A stretch of 64,000 bases of DNA from an uncultured Methanobrevibacter sp. Lineage in GTDB: Archaea; Methanobacteriota; Methanobacteria; Methanobacteriales; Methanobacteriaceae. The position numbers and the translations under genes were made by a program. Below are positions 34,964 through 44,206 of this stretch, piece after piece (the first letter of the stretch is position 1; every line of letters starts with the position of its first letter). A model generated the notes under the pieces. The model was not told where the DNA came from, did no database searches, and saw nothing but the letters and a program-made list of their open reading frames with translations. The DNA lies in the NCBI RefSeq assembly GCF_902771435.1, contig NZ_CACXXB010000008.1, forward strand, positions 1 through 64,000. Reading direction: 5' to 3'.

Positions 34964-35111
34964 GGGGTTATGGTGTAACCTGGCAGCATCGGGGACTCCA
35001 GTTGTCTTTGAAGAAATATACGCGTAACTGAACAGTATCCGTTGTGATGATCAATTGGAGTACTGAGACAAGAGAAATCCCCGGATTGGGGTTCAAATCC
35101 CTATGACCCCA
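34964..35111 (+). tRNA. tRNA-Trp (CCA) with intron
   Basis: Exon 1 (34964-35001): acceptor GGGGTTA, D-arm, anticodon stem GGGGA and anticodon CCA at 34998-35000. Exon 2 (35077-35111): stem TCCCC, T-arm TGGGG-TTCAAAT-CCCTA, acceptor TGACCCC, discriminator A. The 75-base intron after position 37 (35002-35076) can form the bulge-helix-bulge stem cut by archaeal splicing endonuclease (TTGTCT with AGACAA). Confidence 0.93.
35002..35076 (+). ncRNA. tRNA-Trp intron: box C/D 2'-O-methylation guide
   Basis: Box C-like TGAAGA (35009-35014), D' CTGA (35028-35031), C' GTGATGA (35044-35050) and D CTGA (35063-35066) are in proper order. The ten bases before box D pair with exon 1 around the anticodon (ACTCCAGTTG, one G-U pair), placing C34 opposite the fifth base upstream of box D, the rule for guided methylation. 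The D' guide (AATATACGCGTAA) does not match exon 2. Confidence 0.85.
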
Positions 35112-35169
35112 TTTTCATATTAAACTTTTTTTCAAAACTTTTAATTACTTTTAAATTATATTATTTTTC

Positions 35170-35775
35170 ATGTCAGACATTGTTTTTATTATAGGATTTA
35201 ATTACGATTCAAATTGCTTTTTAATCAATAAGAATATTTTAGTGGATACCGGTGCAGGACACAATAAGGATTATCTGTTTTCCAAACTTCGTGAAAATGA
35301 TGTTGAACCGGAAGACATAGAACTGGTGGTCAATACCCATTGCCATTTTGACCATATTGGAGGAAATCACTTTTTCCCTGACGCTAAAATTGCCGTTCAC
35401 AGGCTTGATGCAATTTCCATGAAAAATGAAGATACCTTGGGCACTTCCATGTCTGCTTTTGATGGTGCTGATAACTCAAGAGTTGATATTGAACTTGAAG
35501 ATGGTGACGAAATAGCGGATTTCAAAGTTATTCATACTCCGGGCCACACTAAAGGCGGAATATGTCTTTGGGATGGTGAAAACCTGATTAGCGGCGATAC
35601 AATATTTGCCGGTGGCGGAGTTGGCAGAATGGATATCGGCGGTGACTATCAGGACATGAAAAATAGTGTTGAAAGGTTAATGGAACTGGATGTTAAAAAT
35701 ATCTATCCCGGACACGGTCCTATAGTGGAAAAAAATGGAAAAGACCATATTAGATTGTCTTATTCCATGTTATAG
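35170..35775 (+). CDS. MBL-fold metallo-hydrolase
   Basis: A 201-residue metallo-beta-lactamase-fold enzyme resembling small glyoxalase II/hydroxyacylglutathione hydrolases. The dinuclear metal site is complete: 'THCHFDHIGG' (about 57-66), 'HTPGHTKGG' (about 121), 'SGDTIF' (about 140) and 'YPGHGP' (about 180). Its natural substrate is not known; archaea lack glutathione. Convergent with trkA-like gene (2 bases between stops). Confidence 0.88.
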   Translation: MSDIVFIIGFNYDSNCFLINKNILVDTGAGHNKDYLFSKLRENDVEPEDIELVVNTHCHFDHIGGNHFFPDAKIAVHRLDAISMKNEDTLGTSMSAFDGADNSRVDIELEDGDEIADFKVIHTPGHTKGGICLWDGENLISGDTIFAGGGVGRMDIGGDYQDMKNSVERLMELDVKNIYPGHGPIVEKNGKDHIRLSYSML

Positions 35776-35777
35776 CT

Positions 35778-36428
35778 TTATTTTTCTAACTTTTTAGATA
35801 CTTTTTTCAGGGTTCCTCTTTTAACAAGGATGGATACCTTTTCTCCCCTTGCAATGGTATTGTCCGGTTGAGGAATCACCAATTTTCCATTTTGATAAGT
35901 GGCAATGATGATGAAATCTTTAGTAGGAGATATCTCTTTAAATCGTTTTCCAACAACCTTGTCATTTGTTATTGTCAGTTCTATGATTTCAGCATCTCCC
36001 TCGCCCAGAGTTGTTAATTTTGATACTCTAGGGTTTGTAACGAATTGAGCCAGATCTCTGGCGGCACTTATTTCAGGGCTGATTACACGGTCAATGCCCA
36101 CTTCTTTAAATGCTTCTTCGTGGTCTGGATTACTTACACGAGCAATGATGGTTTCTACATTGTATTTCCTCACAAGGATACATGAAAGTAAGTTTGCCTC
36201 GTCGTTACCTGTTGTTGCTATAAAATAGTCTGCGTCTTCAATATTTGATTCTTCAAGTAATTTTGAACTGGTACCGTTACCGTGGATAACAAGTGCATCA
36301 AGTTCTCCTGCTACTTCACTGCATAATGCCTCATCACTTTCGATTAAAGTTATGTCAAATCCATTATCAATTAATAAATTTGCAAGAGCAAGTCCTACAC
36401 GACCTCCTCCCATAATAATTGCATACAT
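35778..36428 (-). CDS. trkA: TrkA-family potassium uptake regulator
   Basis: Cytoplasmic NAD(H)-binding gating subunit of the Trk potassium transporter. 216 residues: RCK-N Rossmann domain (1-130; 'IIMGGGRVGLALANLL', acidic end of strand 2 'LIESDE') and RCK-C domain (140-216). ATG at 36428 is preferred over the TTG one codon upstream because GAGG precedes it at good distance. Directly downstream of the trkH-like gene (55 bases), its membrane partner. Confidence 0.9.
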   Translation of the reverse strand: MYAIIMGGGRVGLALANLLIDNGFDITLIESDEALCSEVAGELDALVIHGNGTSSKLLEESNIEDADYFIATTGNDEANLLSCILVRKYNVETIIARVSNPDHEEAFKEVGIDRVISPEISAARDLAQFVTNPRVSKLTTLGEGDAEIIELTITNDKVVGKRFKEISPTKDFIIIATYQNGKLVIPQPDNTIARGEKVSILVKRGTLKKVSKKLEK

Positions 36429-36483
36429 CAAATCGCCTCATTTAACATTTAATAATCAATATTTATTTTTAAATATTATAAAT

Positions 36484-37917
36484 CTATCTTTTAAAAATTT
36501 CGAAAAATGCACGAAGGGTGATCAATACAGGATATATTTCCAGTCTTCCTGTCCACATGTCGAACATGCTGACAATTTTAAGTACCGGGTCAAGTGAAGG
36601 GGTGATTATTCCGAGCTCCAGACCGTTATTTCCCTGAAGTGACATTGCCGCAAATAAGCTTTTAAACGGATCGTAGCCGTATAGACAGAATAATGCCCAT
36701 GTAAACATTATAAACATCATGTAAAGTGTTATGTAGTTTCCTGCTTGTGATATTGCTTTTTCAGGTATTTTACGTCCCTGCAATTGGACGGGAACAACCC
36801 TTCCTTCAGGAGACATTATTTCACGGACATGCCTGTATATTCCCTTAAAGAAGGTAATCATTCTCACAAGCTTGATTGCACCTACTGTAGACCCTGTTGA
36901 TCCTCCGGTCAACATCAGACACATTAGGCATATGTTAACAAATGAAGGCCAGTTTCCCATTGCTGTCGGGCTTGCAACACTTGCGCCTGTTGTTGTGATT
37001 GCGGAAACCACTGTAAACAGCAGGTCCATCGGAACGATGTTGGAGACAAAATAAAGCAGTACTGTAACGGCTGAAACAACGGTAATTATGATTTTAAATT
37101 GCAGGTCTTCAATCATTGACCTTCCTCTTGTTTTGATAATATTGTAGTGTACCAAAAAGCTTGTAGCACCTAAAATCATCAGGACAATTGATATGAAATA
37201 GATGAGGTCGTTATGGTAGTATCCCATATTTGCATTCTTAATGCTCATTCCCCCTGTTGAGACAATCGAAAGGGTGCTGCAAATGGAATCAAATAGGGGC
37301 ATTTCTGCAAGAAGATATAAAATAATTCCTCCGAGTGTATATATTCCATAGATTATCAATGTTTTTTCCAGGGTTGTTTTAACACTCGGTTTTATACGTT
37401 CGTCACGTGCTTCTGACTGGTATAGTTTTGAAGATATTGACCCGGGCTTTGCCAGAACGCTTATAATCATAACAACCACTCCTAATCCTCCAACCCATTG
37501 TTCTAATGCTCTGAAGAACAGGACGCTGTGTGGTAATATTTCAACATCGGGATATAGGGTCATTCCATTTCCGGTCAAAGCGGACATGCTTTCAAAAACG
37601 GCATCGATTGGAGCCATATTTGTTGCAAGCATGAAAACAACTCCTCCGATTATGCTCGCCCATAGCCAGGCAAATGACGACAGAATCATACCATGTTTAA
37701 GGCGTACTTTTTTATTCTCATGGTCTTTGAGGTATACTCTAAAAAATAGTCCCAATAATATTGAAATTGCTGCAGGTATGACGAAACTTATTATATCAAA
37801 TTCAAAATAAATTAAATCGAAAATCAGCGGTATCAAGCACATTGCACCGATTCCAATCATTAAATTTCCAGAATTTAATGCAACTACTACTAAATCTGAT
37901 TTTGTTATATACCTCAT
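36484..37917 (-). CDS. trkH: TrkH-family potassium uptake protein
   Basis: Membrane subunit for potassium entry. 477 residues with about ten to twelve membrane helices and four pore-loop repeats of the family ('SMSALTGNGMTLYP', 'STLSIVSTGGMSI', 'VVSAITTTGASVA' and 'AAMSLQGNNGLELG'). 'GGLGVVVMIISVLA' is also typical. A TATA box on the minus strand (ATTTATATAG near 37940-37949) about 28 bases before the ATG points to a leaderless message. Partner of the trkA gene that follows. Confidence 0.92.
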   Translation of the reverse strand: MRYITKSDLVVVALNSGNLMIGIGAMCLIPLIFDLIYFEFDIISFVIPAAISILLGLFFRVYLKDHENKKVRLKHGMILSSFAWLWASIIGGVVFMLATNMAPIDAVFESMSALTGNGMTLYPDVEILPHSVLFFRALEQWVGGLGVVVMIISVLAKPGSISSKLYQSEARDERIKPSVKTTLEKTLIIYGIYTLGGIILYLLAEMPLFDSICSTLSIVSTGGMSIKNANMGYYHNDLIYFISIVLMILGATSFLVHYNIIKTRGRSMIEDLQFKIIITVVSAVTVLLYFVSNIVPMDLLFTVVSAITTTGASVASPTAMGNWPSFVNICLMCLMLTGGSTGSTVGAIKLVRMITFFKGIYRHVREIMSPEGRVVPVQLQGRKIPEKAISQAGNYITLYMMFIMFTWALFCLYGYDPFKSLFAAMSLQGNNGLELGIITPSLDPVLKIVSMFDMWTGRLEIYPVLITLRAFFEIFKR

Positions 37918-37998
37918 TATTGTAATAATTTGAATAAAATTCTATATAAATTTATAAGTAATTAGGAATTAATAGATAAATATATAATAGTTGATATT

Positions 37999-39060
37999 AT
38001 GGACCGTAAGACAATTTTACTATTGGGAATAAGTGTCATTATTTTGCTTATAATGCTGTGGTTTGTAGGAATCGATCAGGTAATTGATGCTTTAAAACAG
38101 GCCAATATGTGGATTATAGCTCTAGCTATTGTAACTCAGGTCTTTACTTATTTTTTATATACTTTGCGTTGGCAAATCCTTAATAAACTGGCGGGTATGG
38201 ATGCGAGCATTAAAAAATTGCTCCCAATGGTTTTGGTAAGTCTTGCCGTCAATAACATCACTCCATCCGGACGTGGTGGCGGAGAACCTGTAAGGGCATA
38301 TCTGTTATCCCAATCCGATGAAAACTATCGTTTTGAAGATTCCTTTGCGACTGTTGTTGCGGATAGGGCTTTGGACACATTTCCTTTTGTTGTTCTGGCT
38401 GCGATTACAATCGCATCAATGGCGCTTTTTTTCAGTTTTGATTTATGGCTCATTATCGTAATGGTTTTGGCAGTCATTGCAATTGTTGCAGTATTGATAA
38501 TCCTTATTTATATGTGTATTAATCCAGGTTTTGGACTAAGAGTTGATGGATGGATTATAGGGCTTGTCAGAAGATTTTACAAGAAAAATTCAGAAGAGCT
38601 TGAAAATCAAATTCATAATTCCATTAAAGGTTTCCAAGAGACAATGAAGATGTTAATGTCAAATAAGAAAGGTCTTGCTTATACTCTCACATTGTCATTT
38701 ATAATTTGGATTTTTGAAATTTTCAGGGTTTATTTGGTATTTTCAGCTTTTGGAGCAAGTGTAAATCCAATAATCATTGGGGAAGTATTTATTGTGGCCT
38801 GTCTTGTCGGTATGATTCCTCTTCTTCCGGGAGGTCTTGGTGCTATTGACGGGTTGATGATTGTATTTTATTCAGCTGCAGGGATTCCTGCTTCAGTCAG
38901 TGCGGCAGCAACCGTTATTGAAAGGCTGATTTCATTTTGGATGACTACAATAATCGGTTTGGTCATAATGCCTTACTATGGATCTGCAGCCTTAGATAAG
39001 ATTTCATCCAAGTCTTCAGACGAGATTGAAGAAATGGTTGAAAATGATAATGCCGATTAA
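37999..39060 (+). CDS. Lysylphosphatidylglycerol synthase TM-region/flippase-like protein (UPF0104)
   Basis: A 353-residue integral membrane protein with about eight helices of the LPG_synthase_TM family. Family motifs: 'NNITPSGRGGGEPVRAYLL' near 85-103, 'ATVVADRALDTFPF' near 122, and 'PLLPGGLGAIDGLMIVFY' near 273. No catalytic aminoacyl-transferase domain is attached, so it is a flippase-like or unknown-function member, not a complete MprF. Charged C-terminal tail. Divergent from trkH (81 bases) with overlapping AT-rich promoters. Confidence 0.85.
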   Translation: MDRKTILLLGISVIILLIMLWFVGIDQVIDALKQANMWIIALAIVTQVFTYFLYTLRWQILNKLAGMDASIKKLLPMVLVSLAVNNITPSGRGGGEPVRAYLLSQSDENYRFEDSFATVVADRALDTFPFVVLAAITIASMALFFSFDLWLIIVMVLAVIAIVAVLIILIYMCINPGFGLRVDGWIIGLVRRFYKKNSEELENQIHNSIKGFQETMKMLMSNKKGLAYTLTLSFIIWIFEIFRVYLVFSAFGASVNPIIIGEVFIVACLVGMIPLLPGGLGAIDGLMIVFYSAAGIPASVSAAATVIERLISFWMTTIIGLVIMPYYGSAALDKISSKSSDEIEEMVENDNAD

Positions 39061-39284
39061 ATTTATCTCTTTTTTATATTTTCCTTTGTTTTGATTGTGT
39101 GTTGCCTACATTAACATTGAGCCTTTTAATTTATGATTTGGTTTTTTCTTGGGGATATATATGGTGCTGTTTGGTTTTAACTGATTTTCAAATGGCAAAA
39201 CGTTAATGTTATTTCACATTTTTCAAACAATTTTGAATCAAATAGAAAACTTTATTTTAATTTATAATCATAAATTTTATTATC

Positions 39285-39304
39285 ACAAAAAATTAATTTT
39301 TTGT
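39285..39304. promoter_or_regulatory. Perfect 20-bp palindrome before ftr
   Basis: ACAAAAAATTAATTTTTTGT is fully self-complementary. It lies 18 bases before the ftr start codon, about where transcription should begin if TTTATAAT (39261-39268) is the TATA box. Could be an operator; AT-rich chance is possible. Confidence 0.45.
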
Positions 39305-39322
39305 AAAATTTATGGTGAAAAT

Positions 39323-40210
39323 ATGCAAATTAATGATGTAGATATTAAAAATACCTATGCAGAAGGTTTTGGAATTAAAGTAACTAGAATTTTAGTTACA
39401 GCAGCAACTCAAGAATTAGCAAAAATCGCAGCAACCGAAGCAACCGGTTACGGAACTTCTGTTATCGGATGTCCTGCAGAAGCAGGTATTGACTGTTTTG
39501 TACCAGCTGATGAAACTCCTGACGGAAGACCAGGTTACGCAATCATGATTTGTCACGCTGGCAAAAAAGCACTTGATCATGAATTAATGGAAAGAATTGG
39601 TATGTGTATTTTAACTGCTCCTACTGCAGCAGCATTCAACTTACTTGATTCAGAAGACGTCTTAAAAACAGGTTTCAAACTCAAATACTTCGGTGACGGA
39701 TTTGAAAAAGACCTTGAAATCGCTGGTAAAACCGTACATTCCATTCCAATCATGTCCGGTGACTTCTTAGTAGAATCAACATTCGGATTCAAAGATGGTG
39801 TAGCTGGAGGAAACTTCTTCATTTTAGCTAAAGACCAAATGACTGGTGTAAAAGCAGCTCAATTAGCTGTTGCAGCAATTGCTAATGTTGAAGGTGTCAT
39901 CACTCCATTCCCTGGTGGTATGGTTGCATCCGGTTCCAAAGTAGGATCCAACAAATATTCATTCTTACCTGCATCTACTAACGAAAAAATGTGTGTAACC
40001 TTAAAAAATGAAGTAGATTCAGATATCAGGGAAGATGCTGACGGTGTATTTGAAATTGTTATTGATGGTATTGATGAAGAATCTGTAAAAGCAGCTATGA
40101 AAGCTGGTATCCAAGCAGCTTGTGCTGTTGACGGAGTACTTGAAATTTCCGCAGGTAACTTTGAAGGTAAATTAGGTTCTTACATCATGAACTTACACGA
40201 TTTATTCTAG
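39323..40210 (+). CDS. ftr: Formylmethanofuran:tetrahydromethanopterin N-formyltransferase
   Basis: Second step of methanogenesis from CO2: moves the formyl group from methanofuran to tetrahydromethanopterin in the cytoplasm. 295 residues, the normal length. '[19 protein letters not shown]', '[18 protein letters not shown]', 'MSGDFLVES' and '[16 protein letters not shown]' are classic Ftr segments. The start at 39323 follows GGTGA at right spacing; the open frame reaches 39 codons farther upstream but that part is not Ftr-like. Codon choice is more uniform (many AAA, GAA, TTA, GCT/GCA) than in neighbouring genes, as expected of a highly expressed gene. Stands alone. Confidence 0.97.
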   Translation: MQINDVDIKNTYAEGFGIKVTRILVTAATQELAKIAATEATGYGTSVIGCPAEAGIDCFVPADETPDGRPGYAIMICHAGKKALDHELMERIGMCILTAPTAAAFNLLDSEDVLKTGFKLKYFGDGFEKDLEIAGKTVHSIPIMSGDFLVESTFGFKDGVAGGNFFILAKDQMTGVKAAQLAVAAIANVEGVITPFPGGMVASGSKVGSNKYSFLPASTNEKMCVTLKNEVDSDIREDADGVFEIVIDGIDEESVKAAMKAGIQAACAVDGVLEISAGNFEGKLGSYIMNLHDLF

Positions 40211-40250
40211 AGAGTTTTCACTCTCTTCTCTTAATTTTTTTTAAATCGGA
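40209..40250 (+). terminator. Terminator of ftr
   Basis: AGAGAG (40209-40214) and CTCTCT (40221-40226) form a stem around TTTTCA, overlapping the ftr stop codon, followed by TTCTCTTAATTTTTTTT. Confidence 0.65.
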
Positions 40251-40271
40251 GGTATATTGGGAGGTGAAATG

Positions 40272-42197
40272 ATGCTTAAAAGAAATTTAATTATCATTTC
40301 CGCAGTCTTGTTTTTCATATTAAGTTTTGGTGCTGTATATGCTTCTGATAATGTAACTGATATGTCTCTTAATTCAGATGCTATTTTAGAAAATGAGATT
40401 TCTGTTTCTGATGATTTTTCACTTGAAGATTCTCATCAATCACTAAACGATGAGAAGGTCAATACTAAAATAGAATCCGTGAACATTAGTTCATATTATA
40501 AGGAGAATAACGTATTGGTTTCATACTTGAAGGACGACAGTAATGGTCCTATTCAAAATAAGAGTTTATCCATATTTTTAAATGGAAAAACATATAATGA
40601 AACTACTGATTCTGACGGCAGTGTGAAATTGCCGCTAAATTTAAAGCCAGGTAGTTATAATGCGTTAATTAATTTTGCAGGTGATGATGTTTATGCAAAT
40701 TCGGCCATGAATGCCAATATAGACATTAAAAAAATACCTGTAGTCATTAAAACTAGTGATTATTCAACATATTTGGGCTCTGATAAATTTTTTACAGCAA
40801 AAGTATATAATAAAGTAACTAACACTCCAATTAATGGTATTAAAGTATTATTTAAAGTATATTCTTATAAAACAAAAAAATATAGGCAGTATTATAGGGT
40901 AACTAACGAAAACGGAACAGCTACGTTGAATAAACATTTAAAAATAGGACTGTATAAAGTTTATACTCAAATTGAAGATTCAAAAAATAAGAAATTTATT
41001 TCAAACAAGAATTCTAAAAGTAAAGCAACCTTAAAGGTTAATTCTTCAACAGATGAGGATTGCTGTTCTTTTTATGTTCAGGTAAGTAAATATGAATCAG
41101 TTGGCGGTTTCAGACGTGATAATACTGGTTCAGCCCTTATTCAGGTCAATACTGAAAAATGGTATGGTAGAACTGCAGTTAAACATTTCAAATATTCTGG
41201 AGATTATTTCTGTCATTTGATAGCTACTTCTGACGGCTGGATGATGGGTAATGGAGGCCTTGACGGAGGAAGCTCCATTCGCGATATGGAAAGGCTCGCA
41301 GCCGACATGATAAAGTCAAACAAAATCAAAATGGAAAACTTAAGAAAGATTCAAAGATATAAAATTTGGGCTAACTTCGGACACTTTTCCATTAAGGCTC
41401 CAGATGGACGCTTTGCAGTAATATGGCAGGGATCTATCATAACAGGTAAATTGAAACCTGGTGAATATTTATGTAATCCAAATTTCCAATCTTATCATCG
41501 TCGTGGAACTTATGCGCAGTTCGGAACAAATCCTGCTAAAGTTGCAATCAAAGTAGGTGCAACTGACCACTATGGAATATATAGAAGACAAATTGTAGTT
41601 TTCCATTGGAAAGCTGCCACATCTAAAAACTTTGAAACAACTTCCAGAATAACTGTGCATGCTGCAAATGATAATGGAAGGTACGTTGGAGTATCGTCTG
41701 CATCGTATGTGGATAGTATCAAGTTTGTAAATAATCATATACCGGGATATAAGCTTCCTAAATGTCCTAACTCAATGCGTTTAGGATCTTTTTACTTTGG
41801 AAACATTGATAAGCTAATCAAGACTCCAACTACGATAAAGGCTCCAACTGTAAACAACACGGCTAATAAAACCATGTATTTCAAAGTAAGTGTCAAAAAC
41901 AAAAAAACAGGAAAAGCGATTTCCAATCTTAGAATTAAGGTTAAAGTTTACAAATCAAAGTTCTTAAAGGTTTATACGATTAAAACAGATAAGAATGGTG
42001 TTGCAAAGCTTAATACTAAGAATTTATTAGCTGGTGAATATAAGGTTGCCATAAATCCGGCCAATAACAAGTATCTGATTTCTGCTAAAAGCAATATTAT
42101 TATCTATGCGCCGCCGGAACCCGTAGAACTGCAGCCGAGTGAACCTCAAGCTGAGGAAGGCGAACTTGAAAATGCCACAGCTGACCAAAATATATAG
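40272..42197 (+). CDS. Exported surface protein with Ig-like domains and an unassigned central domain
   Basis: About 641 residues. Signal peptide (1-24), acidic linker, two Ig-like/Big domains (about 60-265), a central Trp/Tyr/His-rich domain (about 275-515), another Ig-like domain (about 525-615), and a Pro/Glu-rich end. The central domain starts with 'EDCCSFYVQV', contains 'DGWMMGNGGLDGG', 'WANFGHFSIKAPDG' and 'WQGSIITGKL', and looks like a folded enzyme-like module, not a repeat; I could not assign it. An Ntn-type or Cys hydrolase is possible. Start: GGAGGTGA (40260-40267) favours the ATG at 40272, though ATG at 40269 and TTG at 40257 are in frame. No membrane anchor at the C-terminus. Confidence 0.75.
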   Translation: MLKRNLIIISAVLFFILSFGAVYASDNVTDMSLNSDAILENEISVSDDFSLEDSHQSLNDEKVNTKIESVNISSYYKENNVLVSYLKDDSNGPIQNKSLSIFLNGKTYNETTDSDGSVKLPLNLKPGSYNALINFAGDDVYANSAMNANIDIKKIPVVIKTSDYSTYLGSDKFFTAKVYNKVTNTPINGIKVLFKVYSYKTKKYRQYYRVTNENGTATLNKHLKIGLYKVYTQIEDSKNKKFISNKNSKSKATLKVNSSTDEDCCSFYVQVSKYESVGGFRRDNTGSALIQVNTEKWYGRTAVKHFKYSGDYFCHLIATSDGWMMGNGGLDGGSSIRDMERLAADMIKSNKIKMENLRKIQRYKIWANFGHFSIKAPDGRFAVIWQGSIITGKLKPGEYLCNPNFQSYHRRGTYAQFGTNPAKVAIKVGATDHYGIYRRQIVVFHWKAATSKNFETTSRITVHAANDNGRYVGVSSASYVDSIKFVNNHIPGYKLPKCPNSMRLGSFYFGNIDKLIKTPTTIKAPTVNNTANKTMYFKVSVKNKKTGKAISNLRIKVKVYKSKFLKVYTIKTDKNGVAKLNTKNLLAGEYKVAINPANNKYLISAKSNIIIYAPPEPVELQPSEPQAEEGELENATADQNI

Positions 42198-42200
42198 TAA

Positions 42201-42235
42201 AGAGTAGTTTTCTACTCTATTATTCTTTTTTTAAT
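42201..42235 (+). terminator. Terminator between convergent genes
   Basis: AGAGTAG (42201-42207) and CTACTCT (42212-42218) form a 7-bp stem with a TTTT loop, followed by TATTATTCTTTTTTT. It lies right after the surface-protein stop codon. Confidence 0.75.
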
Positions 42236-43364
42236 TTTCAATGTTTTTACTGGTCATTTTAGCTATTTCTTCATTGGATAAATTTATTCCTATAATCTCT
42301 TCTACTTTCTCCAAATCTCTTGTTAATTTATCAAAAGTGTGTTTATCGGGTCCTGAAATTAAATGGGAATGGATATTGTTTGTGTTTTTGTATAAGTTGT
42401 CCAAGGCCTGTTTCTGGTCATCATGTGTTTTCAAATAATTTTGATATTTCATACCGTCTGTCAGACTCATTGTTTTGATTTGGCGGATAAGGGGAGTTTC
42501 AATTCCTGGAAGATGATATTCAATGTTTTCCAGGGTACATCCGTGTTTGGCTATTATTTTAAATTCATCAAAAATTTCATCTGAGGTGTGTTTTACAGTT
42601 ATTTTCAATAGGTGGGGTCTTGTGGATTCAAAATAAAGGTCCTGTCCTCCAATTATTTCAGGAGATACTATTTTATCGGCCCCTGCTTTTCTGAGTTTTG
42701 AAATATTTTCAACTTTGCTAGCACGTGCAACAATCCATGCATCGGGATTGGTTTCACGTATTGTCAATACAATAAATAAGTTGGTTACATCATTTCCGGT
42801 ACATAAAATAACGCTATTGCATTGTTCATTAACAAATTTTGTAATATAATCATTTTCAACTGCATCTTTATTAATCACAACAACATTATTCTTCTCCTTA
42901 ATATTTTCACAAACCTCTTTGTCCTTGTCAATTACAATAACGTTCTGATTTCTTTGCATTAATTCATTAAGAACTACTTTTCCCACTCTTCCATAACCGC
43001 AAAGAATAAAATAATCGTCCATATTTTTTATAGTTCTCATTTTTATAGCTCCTTTTGAAAATTGTTCCATTCTCTCTTGGAAATTTGTCAGGATAATATT
43101 AAATACATAAGCAAGCAGTGCAACGCCTCCAATAGCTAATGTTGTTGCAAATATCTTTTGGGGGCCAGTTTTTGGAATATAGTCTCCATAACCCACAGTT
43201 GCCATTGTACTCACTGAATAATAAATTGAATCGAGCAAATTCAAATCCATTACTAGATATGACCCGACAATTCCATAAATGAACAGCCCAATAATTAATA
43301 GGACTCCGCTTGTCACGTATTTTGTTGCTAATTTTTTCAGGAATTTCAATGTTATTTTTCTCAT
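42231..43364 (-). CDS. Potassium channel with RCK domains (MthK-like)
   Basis: Ligand-gated K+ channel of the cytoplasmic membrane. 377 residues: two membrane helices (about 15-35 and 75-95) around the pore with selectivity filter 'TVGYGD' near 58-63; a linker; RCK-N domain (about 110-235; 'FILCGYGRVGKVVLNEL', 'VIDKDKE'); and RCK-C domain (about 245-320). The order equals MthK of Methanothermobacter, a calcium-gated channel. The last 55 residues are an extra helical tail. Calcium gating is not provable from sequence here. Confidence 0.9.
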   Translation of the reverse strand: MRKITLKFLKKLATKYVTSGVLLIIGLFIYGIVGSYLVMDLNLLDSIYYSVSTMATVGYGDYIPKTGPQKIFATTLAIGGVALLAYVFNIILTNFQERMEQFSKGAIKMRTIKNMDDYFILCGYGRVGKVVLNELMQRNQNVIVIDKDKEVCENIKEKNNVVVINKDAVENDYITKFVNEQCNSVILCTGNDVTNLFIVLTIRETNPDAWIVARASKVENISKLRKAGADKIVSPEIIGGQDLYFESTRPHLLKITVKHTSDEIFDEFKIIAKHGCTLENIEYHLPGIETPLIRQIKTMSLTDGMKYQNYLKTHDDQKQALDNLYKNTNNIHSHLISGPDKHTFDKLTRDLEKVEEIIGINLSNEEIAKMTSKNIEN

Positions 43365-43489
43365 GTAATTTTTCCTTAAGTTAAGATTATTTATATTTAT
43401 ATGAAATGATTTAATTTAAAGGTATAGACAATTTTGAAAAAATAGTATATGATTTGTGATTATAAAAAAATAAAAAAAGAGTGGTTTGA

Positions 43490-44206
43490 TTATACGTCAG
43501 AGTATAATAAACCAATAGCTCTGTGGCAGAAGAATATTAAGTAAACTAAAGCGATACCGAATAATATGTCGCCGACTAAATCATTTACAGTGGCAATAAA
43601 ACTAACAATAAACATAATGACTATTGCTATAATAAAAACAAGAATGACAGTCACAATAAGTTTAATAATACCTACTCTGGATATGTCTCCGATAGCTTCT
43701 CCTATAGCTAAAGCATCACCTAACTTGTCGGTTTTTGCTAATCTGCATCTGGCCATGAAGTTTGCTAAAGCAAATACGATAAGTAAGATTATGCTGATTA
43801 TGCTTAAAATCCACTCTTGGAATATAAATCCTAAAACAAAAATGATAACCGCTGGGACAATGTAGTATACAATATCAACAGCAATTAATTTGATAGCATT
43901 TGAAACTTGTCTTCCTATATCAATTCCCGGACCGTCAACTCTTCTTTCAATACCAAATTTAACAATGTCCAGTGCATATCCTTCAATCAGGAACAGCATT
44001 ATAATGAAAATGATGGTTCCAATAAGTCCTATCCCACCAAGAGCAAAACTGGATAATCCTTTTGTACCTACAGCACTTACAAGACTAATGGCTGTTGTTC
44101 CTCCGATAATTGCAGCAATAATTCCTAAAACTATATATAAAACTAAAGCTTTAATGTTATGAAATGGGTATGCTAATGCATCTCCAATTATTTCTCCTAT
44201 ATCCAT
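43490..44206 (-). CDS. DUF4013 family membrane protein
   Basis: A 238-residue integral membrane protein with about six hydrophobic segments, beginning 'MDIGEIIGDALAYPFHNIKA', the hallmark start of DUF4013 proteins of methanogens. Function unknown. The ATG at 44206 is chosen over the in-frame ATG 15 codons upstream because GGTGA lies 5 bases before it. Followed on the minus strand by ACTCTTTTTTTATTTTTTT, a likely terminator. Confidence 0.8.
   Translation of the reverse strand: MDIGEIIGDALAYPFHNIKALVLYIVLGIIAAIIGGTTAISLVSAVGTKGLSSFALGGIGLIGTIIFIIMLFLIEGYALDIVKFGIERRVDGPGIDIGRQVSNAIKLIAVDIVYYIVPAVIIFVLGFIFQEWILSIISIILLIVFALANFMARCRLAKTDKLGDALAIGEAIGDISRVGIIKLIVTVILVFIIAIVIMFIVSFIATVNDLVGDILFGIALVYLIFFCHRAIGLLYSDV

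Noticed and set aside
39206-39322. N-terminal extension of Ftr
   Set aside because: The added residues are AT-rich translated leader; the ribosome site and family start both point to 39323.
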